A stretch of 12,179 nucleotides of DNA from DATLED01 sp046597375. GTDB lineage: Bacteria; Actinomycetota; Acidimicrobiia; Acidimicrobiales; CADCTF01. Positions within the stretch are counted from its first letter, which is position 1; each line of letters begins with the position of its first letter. Below, piece by piece: positions 6,468 to 12,179 of the stretch. Location: NCBI GenBank assembly GCA_046597375.1, contig JBKJKM010000131.1:1-12179 (forward strand), read 5' to 3'. The notes beneath the pieces are model-generated. The model was given only the letters and a program-made list of their open reading frames with translations, was not told where the DNA came from and did not search any database. The translations under genes and the position numbers were made by a program.

Positions 6468-6905
6468 ATGGGCATTGTCGACGACCTCCTCCAACACCCC
6501 GGCCTCTACCTCGGGATCGTTCACGACCTCGGCGATGGCGGGGAGGCCGCAGCGAGGATCGTGGTGAGCCCCCTCCCAGGACGCGCAGGTGTCGAGTTGG
6601 ACTACGAAACGTTCAACTACGCGAATCGCGACCGCATCCGCGGGAACCACGAGCGTGCCCTTCTCGGACGTGCACATGCCGGACCCGCGATGCTCATCAC
6701 GGCCCATATGCACTCGAGTTCGATCGCAGTCCTCCGCGAGACAGAGCCGGGCGTGTTCGAGCTGGGGTCCGAGGGCTCACCCTTCCCGATGAAGATCACG
6801 ATCGAGATGCCAGAACCGGGGCAACTCTTTCACTGCTGGTGGTACGGCCCGCCCGGCGGCGTCCCAGTACAACACGACAGAACTGAGCTCCATCTACAGC
6901 CGTAG
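6468..6905 (+). CDS. Conserved-looking hypothetical protein, 145 aa
   Basis: I do not recognise the family. The protein has no signal peptide or membrane segment. It starts MGIVDDLLQHPGLYLGIVHD and reads as alternating beta-strand-like stretches (AARIVVSPLPGRAGVELDYE, AMLITAHMHSSSIAVLRE, PFPMKITIEM) ending with FHCWWYGPP. That pattern suggests a small beta-barrel such as a lipocalin or heme-binding-like fold, but this is only an impression. Codon choice is regular for the window (G/C at third positions). No strong Shine-Dalgarno was seen before the ATG. The TAG stop lies 13 bp before the first copy of the 68-bp repeat, the arrangement of a gene followed by a cassette end. Confidence 0.7.
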   Translation: MGIVDDLLQHPGLYLGIVHDLGDGGEAAARIVVSPLPGRAGVELDYETFNYANRDRIRGNHERALLGRAHAGPAMLITAHMHSSSIAVLRETEPGVFELGSEGSPFPMKITIEMPEPGQLFHCWWYGPPGGVPVQHDRTELHLQP

Positions 6906-6918
6906 CGGAACGACACCG

Positions 6919-6986
6919 CTCGCGATGCGCCGATAGGAGCGCGCCGGCTCGTTCCCGGGCGCGATGTTCGGTGCGGGCGTTATCGG
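6919..6986. repeat. 68-bp dispersed repeat, copy A
   Basis: The left end CTCGCGATGCGCCGATAGG (6919-6937) is shared with copies B and C at all but 1-2 positions. AGGAGCGC follows immediately, and the right end is GCGGGCGTTATCGG. Internal pairing is visible: CCGATA (6930-6935) with TATCGG (6981-6986), and CGCGCC (6940-6945) with GGCGCG (6958-6963). The GTTAT begins 60 bp from the left end, as in copy B. The TAA stop of the minus-strand kinase gene is within this GTTAT (6982-6980). Confidence 0.7.
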
Positions 6987-7933
6987 TGTGATCGAGTGAG
7001 GTCGATCGCTCGGGTGACAGGTGCCAGGAAGCTCGTGGCCCAGGCTTCGAAAGTGGGCTCGCGGAACCACGCCTGCGCCGGACGCCGCCCGTATTCCCAG
7101 ATCACGAGCAGATCGAGCACTACATAGTCACGGAGCCGGTCGAGCGGCACACGAACGCCGGCTGCCTCTTCGTACGACCGCAGGAACACCACTGCCAGCT
7201 CGGGATCGTCGCGTGCCAGGTCCCACGTCGCCCTGGCGAGATCCTCCAACGGATCACCGGTCAGACCCTCGCCAAGATCGAACAGGCCGCTCACCTCGCC
7301 GCCTTCGCACACGCTGTTAGCGGTCTTCAGGTCGTGATGCAGGTACGTCGGCACCACGTCGAGCACGGCAGGTATCGCCGACGCGATGAAGGCGAGGTCG
7401 GACTCGACGAGCGCATGCGATGACGCCGCGCACCGGTCGATCCACACCTGGGTGCGCGACTGCAGCCACTCAATGGCCGTACCGGTGAACGGCTCGATGT
7501 CGTCCATGACAGCGGACCACGGCCCGAAGGTGTCAAAAGTGACGCTCCGCAGCTCAGCAGCAGCACGTCCCAGCGCGGCCGCGCCGATGGTGTTGCGCTC
7601 CTGGCGCCCCGGCATCCACGGGGTGAGCTGGTACGGCCAGCCGAACAGCGACTCGTCGGGCTCGATGTGGAACGGCCACGGCACCGGCACATCGCACGCC
7701 TGTCGCACACGCGAAGCCCAGAACCGCTCCGACCGGAACTGCTCGTCGGTGTGCGCCGGCCACGGATGGCCACGCAGCACCCACCCTCCCCGGTCCGTCG
7801 TCAACCCGACGTTCTTGCCGAACAACCCGTCGGTGAACGCCTCGGCGGCGAAGAGCCTCCCGAGGTCGAACCTGTCGAGGGAGGCCTGCAGTCGAGCGTC
7901 GGACAGATCACCGAGCGAGCCGTACACCGTCAC
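6980..7933 (-). CDS. APH-like phosphotransferase (kinase fold)
   Basis: A 317-aa protein of the aminoglycoside-phosphotransferase/protein-kinase-like fold. The catalytic loop is YLHHDLKTANSV (His200, Asp201, Asn206) and the metal-binding Asp219 is in LFDLGEGLTGDPLEDLA. The N-terminal lobe has FGKNVGLTTDRGGWVLRGHP. An Arg stands at the nucleotide-lysine strand, as in many APH relatives. It would phosphorylate a small molecule with ATP or GTP; neither an antibiotic nor another substrate can be read from sequence. The GTG start at 7933 gives a standard length, but no clear Shine-Dalgarno is present. The gene lies exactly between repeat copies A and B, and its stop codon is part of copy A. Confidence 0.85.
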   Translation of the reverse strand: MTVYGSLGDLSDARLQASLDRFDLGRLFAAEAFTDGLFGKNVGLTTDRGGWVLRGHPWPAHTDEQFRSERFWASRVRQACDVPVPWPFHIEPDESLFGWPYQLTPWMPGRQERNTIGAAALGRAAAELRSVTFDTFGPWSAVMDDIEPFTGTAIEWLQSRTQVWIDRCAASSHALVESDLAFIASAIPAVLDVVPTYLHHDLKTANSVCEGGEVSGLFDLGEGLTGDPLEDLARATWDLARDDPELAVVFLRSYEEAAGVRVPLDRLRDYVVLDLLVIWEYGRRPAQAWFREPTFEAWATSFLAPVTRAIDLTRSHR

Positions 7934-7992
7934 GCGGTCAAAGTAGGCGCACCCAGCGTTCTCTTCTCGCCAATTCTCGCCGCCGCGCTTCG

Positions 7993-8060
7993 CTCGCGAA
8001 GCGCCGATATGAACGCGGAGCAGGAGCGCGACGGTTGGATTCTCGGGCGGCCGTTATGCG
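7993..8060. repeat. 68-bp dispersed repeat, copy B
   Basis: The left end CTCGCGAAGCGCCGATATG (7993-8011) matches copies A and C. CAGGAGCGC occurs at 8021-8029, and the right end is TCTCGGGCGGCCGTTATGCG. AGCGC (8000-8004) can pair with GCGCT (8058-8062), followed by partial AACG/CGTT pairing. The GTTAT begins 60 bp from the left end. The repeat lies about 60 bp upstream of the kinase gene's start, so it is in that gene's 5' region. Confidence 0.7.
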
Positions 8061-8211
8061 CTGGCGGCGGTCGCAGTCGGATTTTCGATTGGCCCAGCTA
8101 CAAGCTTTCGAGGGCCGGCAGCGCGTGCACCGCCGAGTCAAGGGCGGCGGACTGACGCCGAACCTCACTCTGCCGTCGGTGACCGGACCGCGCCTCCGAG
8201 CACCTCTTCGG

Positions 8212-8370
8212 TCAAGTCGGGGCGAGGCCGTGGCGAGCGAGGTGTGCGAGAAGCGCGTTCTCGAGCTCGACGGGGTATTCGAAGCCGAACTGGGTCGCGA
8301 GCTCGCCACTCGCGACGCGCCGATAGGTATTCACCCGCGGGAGCCACAGGAGCGCACTCTTGGGCGTCCG
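8212..8370 (-). pseudogene. Probable C-terminal fragment of an ANT(6)-like aminoglycoside nucleotidyltransferase
   Basis: On the minus strand the frame right after the TAA in repeat copy C reads PKSALLWLPRVNTYRRVASG, then ELATQFGFEYPVELENALLA and HLARHGLAPT, ending in TGA. The pattern YRRVASGELATQFGFEYP followed by an amphipathic helix resembles the C-terminus of aminoglycoside 6-adenylyltransferases (from memory: LFRRIG, then about 8 residues, GFSYP). Only about 50 codons exist and no start or catalytic domain is present, so it is either a fragment or a 40-aa peptide from the GTG at 8334. It fills most of the small unit between repeats B and C. The assignment rests on a short stretch and is tentative. 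Confidence 0.4.
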
Positions 8371-8376
8371 TTATGT
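8309..8376. repeat. 68-bp dispersed repeat, copy C
   Basis: The left end CTCGCGACGCGCCGATAGG (8309-8327) matches copies A and B. CAGGAGCGC is at 8347-8355, and the right end TCTTGGGCGTCCGTTATGTG is nearly that of copy B. The GTTAT starts 61 bp from the left end. On the minus strand this copy is read as the N-terminal part of the nucleotidyltransferase-like fragment. The 220 bp from here to the acetyltransferase stop at 8597 hold nothing I recognise. Confidence 0.7.
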
Positions 8377-8596
8377 GTTGCCCTAGACCGGCCCTTCGGG
8401 GATGCGGCGCCGGCGACGGTGCGGGGATACCGGCGGCCCCGTTCCAGAGCCGTTTCCATCGTTCCGGTCGCGCCCAGGGCTACTGGCTGTTCATCTCAAC
8501 TCGCCCAAGACGGATCCAGCTCCCCTCGGCATATCTGCAGCCGGCAGCGTCAAACGATGGCGATGTCAGGGAAGCCTGTCGGGCGAACGGCGCGAC

Positions 8597-9202
8597 CTAC
8601 GACGCTCGGGGGTCCCGCCACATGAGCCAAAGGTGAGGACCGCCTTTCGGCAGGTCCATCTCCTTGGTGACCTCGAAGCCGTGCGAGCGGTAGTAGGGCA
8701 CGTTGCGTTCCTTCTGCGTTTCCAAGTATGCGGGCAGGCCCTCGGCATCGCACCGCTCGAGCACAGGCTTCATCAACGCTGCGCCCACGCCCTGGCGTTG
8801 CTTGGGCGGGTCGGTGCCAAGACCCTCGAGATACCAGTGCGGCTCTTCGGGGTGCTCCTTCTCAATGGCGTTGAATGTGGTGATCAAGCGGCGCATGGGG
8901 CCCAAGCCGACGATGCGGATGCTTCCCGGGATCATCGACAGCATCTCGAGCGGCTTCGTCTTCCACTCGCCCGGTGCGGCCCAGATGGCGGCGCCCGCAT
9001 GGTCGTCGGTGGTGTACGTCTCCCGCCGCTCGAACAGCTTGTCGAACCCGAGCTTGAACCAGTCCGGGAGCATCTCGTGGCGCTTCTCGGCGTCGGGCAC
9101 GAGCCAGTCGAAGAGGGGATCATCGGCGAATGCCCGCCCCAATGCTTTCGCCATCTGGGGCGCGTCCCCGAGCGTCGCGCGTCGCACGGTGCCTGTGCTC
9201 AT
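8597..9202 (-). CDS. GNAT family N-acetyltransferase
   Basis: A 201-aa protein with the GNAT core. VRRATLGDAPQMAKALGRAF is at the N-terminus, the acetyl-CoA motif A is HWYLEGLGTDPPKQRQGVGAALM (Gln135-Gly140 is the Q/RxxGxG/A loop), and motif B is PAYLETQKERNVPYYRSHGFE. It transfers acetyl from acetyl-CoA to an amine. The overall layout, with an inserted region at residues 35-115 (DWLVPDAEKRHEMLPDWF), resembles the actinobacterial GNAT group that includes puromycin acetyltransferase, but the substrate is unknown. The ATG at 9202 has no Shine-Dalgarno and may be leaderless. The gene is monocistronic and stands downstream of repeat copy C. Confidence 0.88.
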   Translation of the reverse strand: MSTGTVRRATLGDAPQMAKALGRAFADDPLFDWLVPDAEKRHEMLPDWFKLGFDKLFERRETYTTDDHAGAAIWAAPGEWKTKPLEMLSMIPGSIRIVGLGPMRRLITTFNAIEKEHPEEPHWYLEGLGTDPPKQRQGVGAALMKPVLERCDAEGLPAYLETQKERNVPYYRSHGFEVTKEMDLPKGGPHLWLMWRDPRAS

Positions 9203-9260
9203 TGGCTGAAGTCAACGCGGGTTTCGCAAACCTGTCAATGCCTTCCCGCTGGCACCTCGG

Positions 9261-9623
9261 GTGCCCTCCCTGCACGACGACGTTCGGGGACACCGGACAT
9301 CGAAGCTTGCATCGCTCGCCTTCGGCCCTTGTGGGACGGTGCTGGTGGTCGAGGGCAACGGTGCGGGCGGCATCCCGTCTCTGCTAGTCCTGCTCCCGGC
9401 TCGCCGAGATGTTGCGATGCGGCGCGTTCGAGAGTGCGGCACGGACCCCCAGCGGCTCGAAAGGTTCGAGGCAATGTACGACGCCGTGAAGTAAAGGGCG
9501 ATTCCTTCGGCAGCGACGATCGGCACCACCGACCTTGCGTCACTCGAGGTGGCAGCCAAGGTTGTCCGACTCCTCGAGGGTTCGGTGATCGAGGCGCTAC
9601 TGCTCATCGACCCACGTGAATGA
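9261..9623 (+). pseudogene. Unrecognised ORF interrupted by an in-frame TAA
   Basis: From GTG 9261 a frame encodes 77 aa ending MRRVRECGTDPQRLERFEAM, then YDAVK and TAA (9492-9494). The same frame continues with protein-like sequence, TTDLASLEVAAKVVRLLEGS then VIEALLLIDPRE, and stops at TGA 9621-9623. Both halves look like helical soluble protein and use the window's codon style, which suggests one gene broken by a nonsense change. No family was recognised, the start is uncertain, and the evidence is only the look of the translation. Confidence 0.3.
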
Positions 9624-9819
9624 TCGGGGTTAGCGTTGCGGGCCGAGCACCCTCGTCACGAACGATCGCCCCAGTGCGGCGCACGCTTGTCAGCGTCGGT
9701 GGAGGCGTTCTTGAGAGCGCGTACGGTGGTGAGTTCTTGAACGGCCGTTCGATGGCACCTTCGGCTCGGTCCAACCACTCACTCGATCTACCGCTCGCTA
9801 CAGACGCCGGACCGCGGGT

Positions 9820-10683
9820 TCACGTGAACGGTCTCGCCAGGTCGAGCATCGAGTCGATCCGGCGGCACCAGTCGAAGCCGTGCTCGTCGACGAACTCGCG
9901 CTCGACCTCATGCTCGACGCGTCCCGTCGCGTACCGGATGGACCGTTCGAGCAGCATGTACTCGAGGTGCGTCAGGTCGATGCCATCGGCGCCGTAGTCA
10001 CGAAGGAAGCCGACGGGATCGGGGCCGCAGAACGCGACGAACAGATCCTGCTCCCGCGGCGCCAGTTCGCCCCAGCACCAGTCGACCACCGCAACGAGCC
10101 GGCCATCGTCGTCGACGAGCACGTTGTGCGGCTGCATGTCGTAGTGGCACACGACCTGCGGCACGTCGATCGTCCTCGCCCGCGCGAGTGCCGCCTCGAG
10201 GCGATCGACGTACGCCTCCACCTCGCCGCGATACTTCGCAAGCCACGGGTGATCGACGAGCTCGCGCAGCATCGGGCCGTACGTCTGCGCGCCTGCGACC
10301 CAATCGAGGCGCGGCAGGTCGACGTCGTCGAGCACGTGCAGGTCACGCATGACCGCGGCGATCTCCGCCTGTTGCTCCCAGGTGGCATTGTGGCCCGAGA
10401 CGTACGGGAACACCGCGTATCTCTTGCCGTCGTGCTCGGCGGTGTACTGACCGCCGATCGTGCGGACCGCGCCGGGAACGGGAAGTCCTCGCGCCGCCAG
10501 GTCGCGCGTAAGCGCCAGTGCCCGCTCGTCGGGCGCGTCGTGCCGCCACTGTTTCACGAACCAGTGACCGTCGGTGAACGCGTCGGCCTCGAAACCGCCT
10601 TCGAGCGACCGAAGCTCGCCGACCTCGATGTCGAACGCTGCGCCGACCTGGGTCGTCGTCGGAGGGCGCGCCGCTGGCCACAT
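9820..10683 (-). CDS. APH-like phosphotransferase (kinase fold), second copy type
   Basis: A 287-aa protein of the APH/choline-kinase-like family. An N-terminal lobe strand has HWFVKQWR (Lys44 as likely nucleotide contact) and a hinge FPYVSGHNATWEQQ. The catalytic loop is VVCHYDMQPHNVLV (His180, Asp182, Asn187) and the metal Asp201 is in VAVVDWCWGELAPREQDL. It phosphorylates a hydroxyl of a small molecule; the real substrate (antibiotic, homoserine-like or other) cannot be told. It is only distantly similar to the kinase at 6980-7933, so it is not a local duplication. The ATG at 10683 gives a full-length fold and no Shine-Dalgarno is obvious. The IS3 remnant begins about 30 bp upstream and may have displaced its native promoter. 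Confidence 0.87.
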   Translation of the reverse strand: MWPAARPPTTTQVGAAFDIEVGELRSLEGGFEADAFTDGHWFVKQWRHDAPDERALALTRDLAARGLPVPGAVRTIGGQYTAEHDGKRYAVFPYVSGHNATWEQQAEIAAVMRDLHVLDDVDLPRLDWVAGAQTYGPMLRELVDHPWLAKYRGEVEAYVDRLEAALARARTIDVPQVVCHYDMQPHNVLVDDDGRLVAVVDWCWGELAPREQDLFVAFCGPDPVGFLRDYGADGIDLTHLEYMLLERSIRYATGRVEHEVEREFVDEHGFDWCRRIDSMLDLARPFT

Positions 10684-10711
10684 CGGCCGAACGCTATTGC
10701 TTCGTGGTCGT

Positions 10712-11104
10712 TGTGAAGTCCCCCGGGTCGCGTGCAGTGCTGGTTAGTGGGTGAGGGCGGGCTCGGGAGCCCGGTTGATGGTGGACCAGTGCGCTTCGTA
10801 CTCGGCGGGCGGGACGTGTCCGATCTCGCCGTGGAGTCGGGTGTCGTTGTACCAGGCGACCCAGTCGATCGTCGCCTGCTCGGCCAGAGCTCGACTACGC
10901 CATGGCCCGTGGAACTTTATGAGCTCGCTCTTGTAGGTGCCGTTGAGCGCTTCGGCCATGGCGTTCTCATAGGAATCGCCTCGCGAGCCGGACGACGCGT
11001 TGATGCCGGCCTCGTGGAGTCGCTCGCTGTAGCGAAAACTGACGTACTGACTGCCCCTGTCCGAGTGGTGGGTGAGGTCTCCCCACGCGAGGTCAGGTGC
11101 ACTG
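10712..11104 (-). mobile_element. IS3-family element remnant (C-terminal half of orfB transposase)
   Basis: The minus strand encodes the end of an IS3-type DDE transposase, stopping at 10744: DLTHHSDRGSQYVSFRYSER (second catalytic Asp), SSGSRGDSYENAMAEALNGT (catalytic Glu), YKSELIKFHGPW, then WVAWYNDTRLHGEIGHVPPA. The first catalytic Asp, the rest of orfB and orfA are missing. Similarity ends near 11100, where the IS30 element starts. The outer end may be the TG-starting C-rich stretch TGAAGTCCCCCGGG at 10714, which resembles IS3-family termini, but no matching opposite end exists. It is a non-functional fragment. Confidence 0.85.
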
Positions 11105-11109
11105 CGCCG

Positions 11110-12152
11110 ATGGTCGGCCTCATGGTTCGGGAGGGGCGGTTCACGATTGGCATCGCCGACGACTGGGAACCACGCGAAGGGTGCCTGTCGATCATTGAGC
11201 GTGAGGAGCTCCTTGTCGGGCTGCGCGTCGGCGAGTCCCTGAGCTCGATAGCCCGCCGGCTCGGGCGGTCGGCGTCGACCATCAGCCGCGAGGTTGCGGC
11301 CACTGGCGGCAGGGAGACCTATTCGGCGTGGACTGCTCACCAGCGCGCCCGCGGCGAAGCCCGGCGGCCGAAGCCCGGCAAGCTGCGCGCCGGTCCGCTG
11401 CGCGATGAGATCACACGGCGGCTCCTCGAGCTGTGGTCGCCGGACGAGATCGCGCAGCGCTTACCGTTGGAGTTCCCGGATGACCCGGAGATGCGCGTCA
11501 GTCACGAGACGATCTACCAGTCGCTGTTCGTGCAGGGGCGGGGCGAGCTGCGCCGTGAGCTGGCCCGATGCCTTCGCTCCGGGCGGACCTCCCGAAAGAA
11601 GCGCGGCACTGTCGATCGGCGCGGCCGGATCCCGGGCATGGTCAACATCTCCGAACGTCCCGCCGAGGCCGCCGACCGCGCCGTGCCCGGCCACTGGGAA
11701 GGTGACCTGATCCTCGGTGAAGGTGGCCGCATCGCCGTCGGCACCCTCGTCGAGCGCACCACCCGACTCGTGCTGCTGTTGCACCTGGAGGGTGGCCGAT
11801 CGGCGGTGACCGTCGAGGCGGCGATGCGCAAGGCGATCGCAACGCTGCCCATCGAGTTGCGACGCTCGATCACCTGGGACAGGGCGCCGAGATGTCGCGG
11901 CACGAGGCCTTCACGACGGCGACAGGAATACCGATCTACTTCTGCGATCCGCACGCTCCTTGGCAGCGGGGGTCGAACGAGAACACCAACGGGCTTCTCC
12001 GTCAGTACTTGCCGAAGGGCACCGACCTCTCGAAGCAGTCCGCCGCCGACCTCAAGCGCATCCAGCGCAGCCTTAACGACCGTCCCCGCAAAACCCTCGG
12101 CTACATGACACCATCAGAGGCCTACACACAGGTCGTTGCGCTCACCGCCTGA
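11110..12152 (+). pseudogene. IS30-family transposase, frameshifted
   Basis: The N-terminal helix-turn-helix is REELLVGLRVGESLSSIARR plus LGRSASTISREV, followed by SPDEIAQRLP and SHETIYQSLFVQGRGELR, and the first catalytic Asp in GHWEGDLILGEGG. At ITWD (11878-11880) the frame breaks. One added C gives WDQGAEMSRHE and runs on to YFCDPHAPWQRGSNENTNG (catalytic Glu region), LLRQYLPKGTDLS and the stop at 12152. The break falls at the second catalytic Asp, so neither piece alone is active. The start is uncertain: ATG 11110 and ATG 11122 are both in frame before CLSIIERE. The element spans about 1.05-1.1 kb, normal for IS30, and lies directly against the IS3 remnant. Terminal repeats near 11100 and 12153-12179 were not convincingly matched. 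Confidence 0.88.
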
Positions 12153-12179
12153 ACCCGCCATCTCGATGGTGCGCTGCTG

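Noticed and set aside
6218..6475. Minus-strand 85-aa ORF ending in a Cys-rich GCVQCCGGCCPG.
   Set aside because: It overlaps the start of the gene at 6468 on the other strand, has no start signal and no protein-like pattern apart from the Cys cluster.
6105..6713. Long N-terminal extension of the DinB-like protein.
   Set aside because: The family motif and a Shine-Dalgarno place the start at 6104, and the extension runs antisense through the gene at 6468-6905.
12153..12179. Right terminal inverted repeat of the IS30 element matched to about 11100-11130.
   Set aside because: The two ends align only with several gaps; the window stops too early to define the terminus.

Overview
The window looks like a chromosomal segment of a high-GC actinobacterium. 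The reasons are overall G+C richness, heavy G/C third-codon use, a mycothiol-dependent DinB-like protein (TIGR03086 type), an LPxTG-like wall-sorting tail, and GTG starts or weak Shine-Dalgarno sequences at several genes. A lineage such as Acidimicrobiia is possible but not shown.

Layout. (1) 1-1102: the 3' part of a secreted M28-peptidase-like gene with an LPRTG sorting tail; its stop codon lies inside a tRNA-Gly(CCC) gene. (2) 1255-1790: a decayed tyrosine-recombinase (integrase) gene just downstream of that tRNA, the usual signature of an integrated element; from here on the window reads as accessory DNA. (3) 1938-2340: a VOC (glyoxalase-fold) gene with a strong hairpin just before its ribosome binding site. 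(4) 4873-2383, minus strand: an apparent arsenic operon, arsR-arsC fusion, then a VOC protein (4-nt overlap), then an APC-type permease, preceded by a perfect 12-bp palindrome. (5) 4857-5085: an IS30 transposase remnant just upstream of that operon. (6) 5170-6905: a third VOC protein, a TIGR03086-like protein and an unrecognised 145-aa protein. (7) 6919-8376: three copies of a 68-bp repeat with conserved ends and variable centre. They bracket an aminoglycoside-phosphotransferase-like gene and a small unit holding a probable ANT(6)-like C-terminal fragment. (8) 8597-10683: a GNAT acetyltransferase, a broken ORF and a second APH-like kinase. (9) 10712-12179: an IS3-family remnant apparently cut by an IS30-family element whose transposase is frameshifted at its second catalytic Asp.

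The cargo is rich in small detoxification or modification folds: three VOC, two APH-like kinases, one GNAT, one nucleotidyltransferase fragment and one mycothiol-linked domain. This is typical of islands and of integron cassettes. The most interesting structure is the repeat family. The copies have equal length, dyad character and a GTTAT end, and one adjoining stop codon falls inside that end. They behave like recombination or cassette boundaries, although they do not match the canonical attC left core. Three genes (integrase, APC permease N-terminus, IS30 transposase) look as if each lacks a single base, which is either true decay or sequence error.
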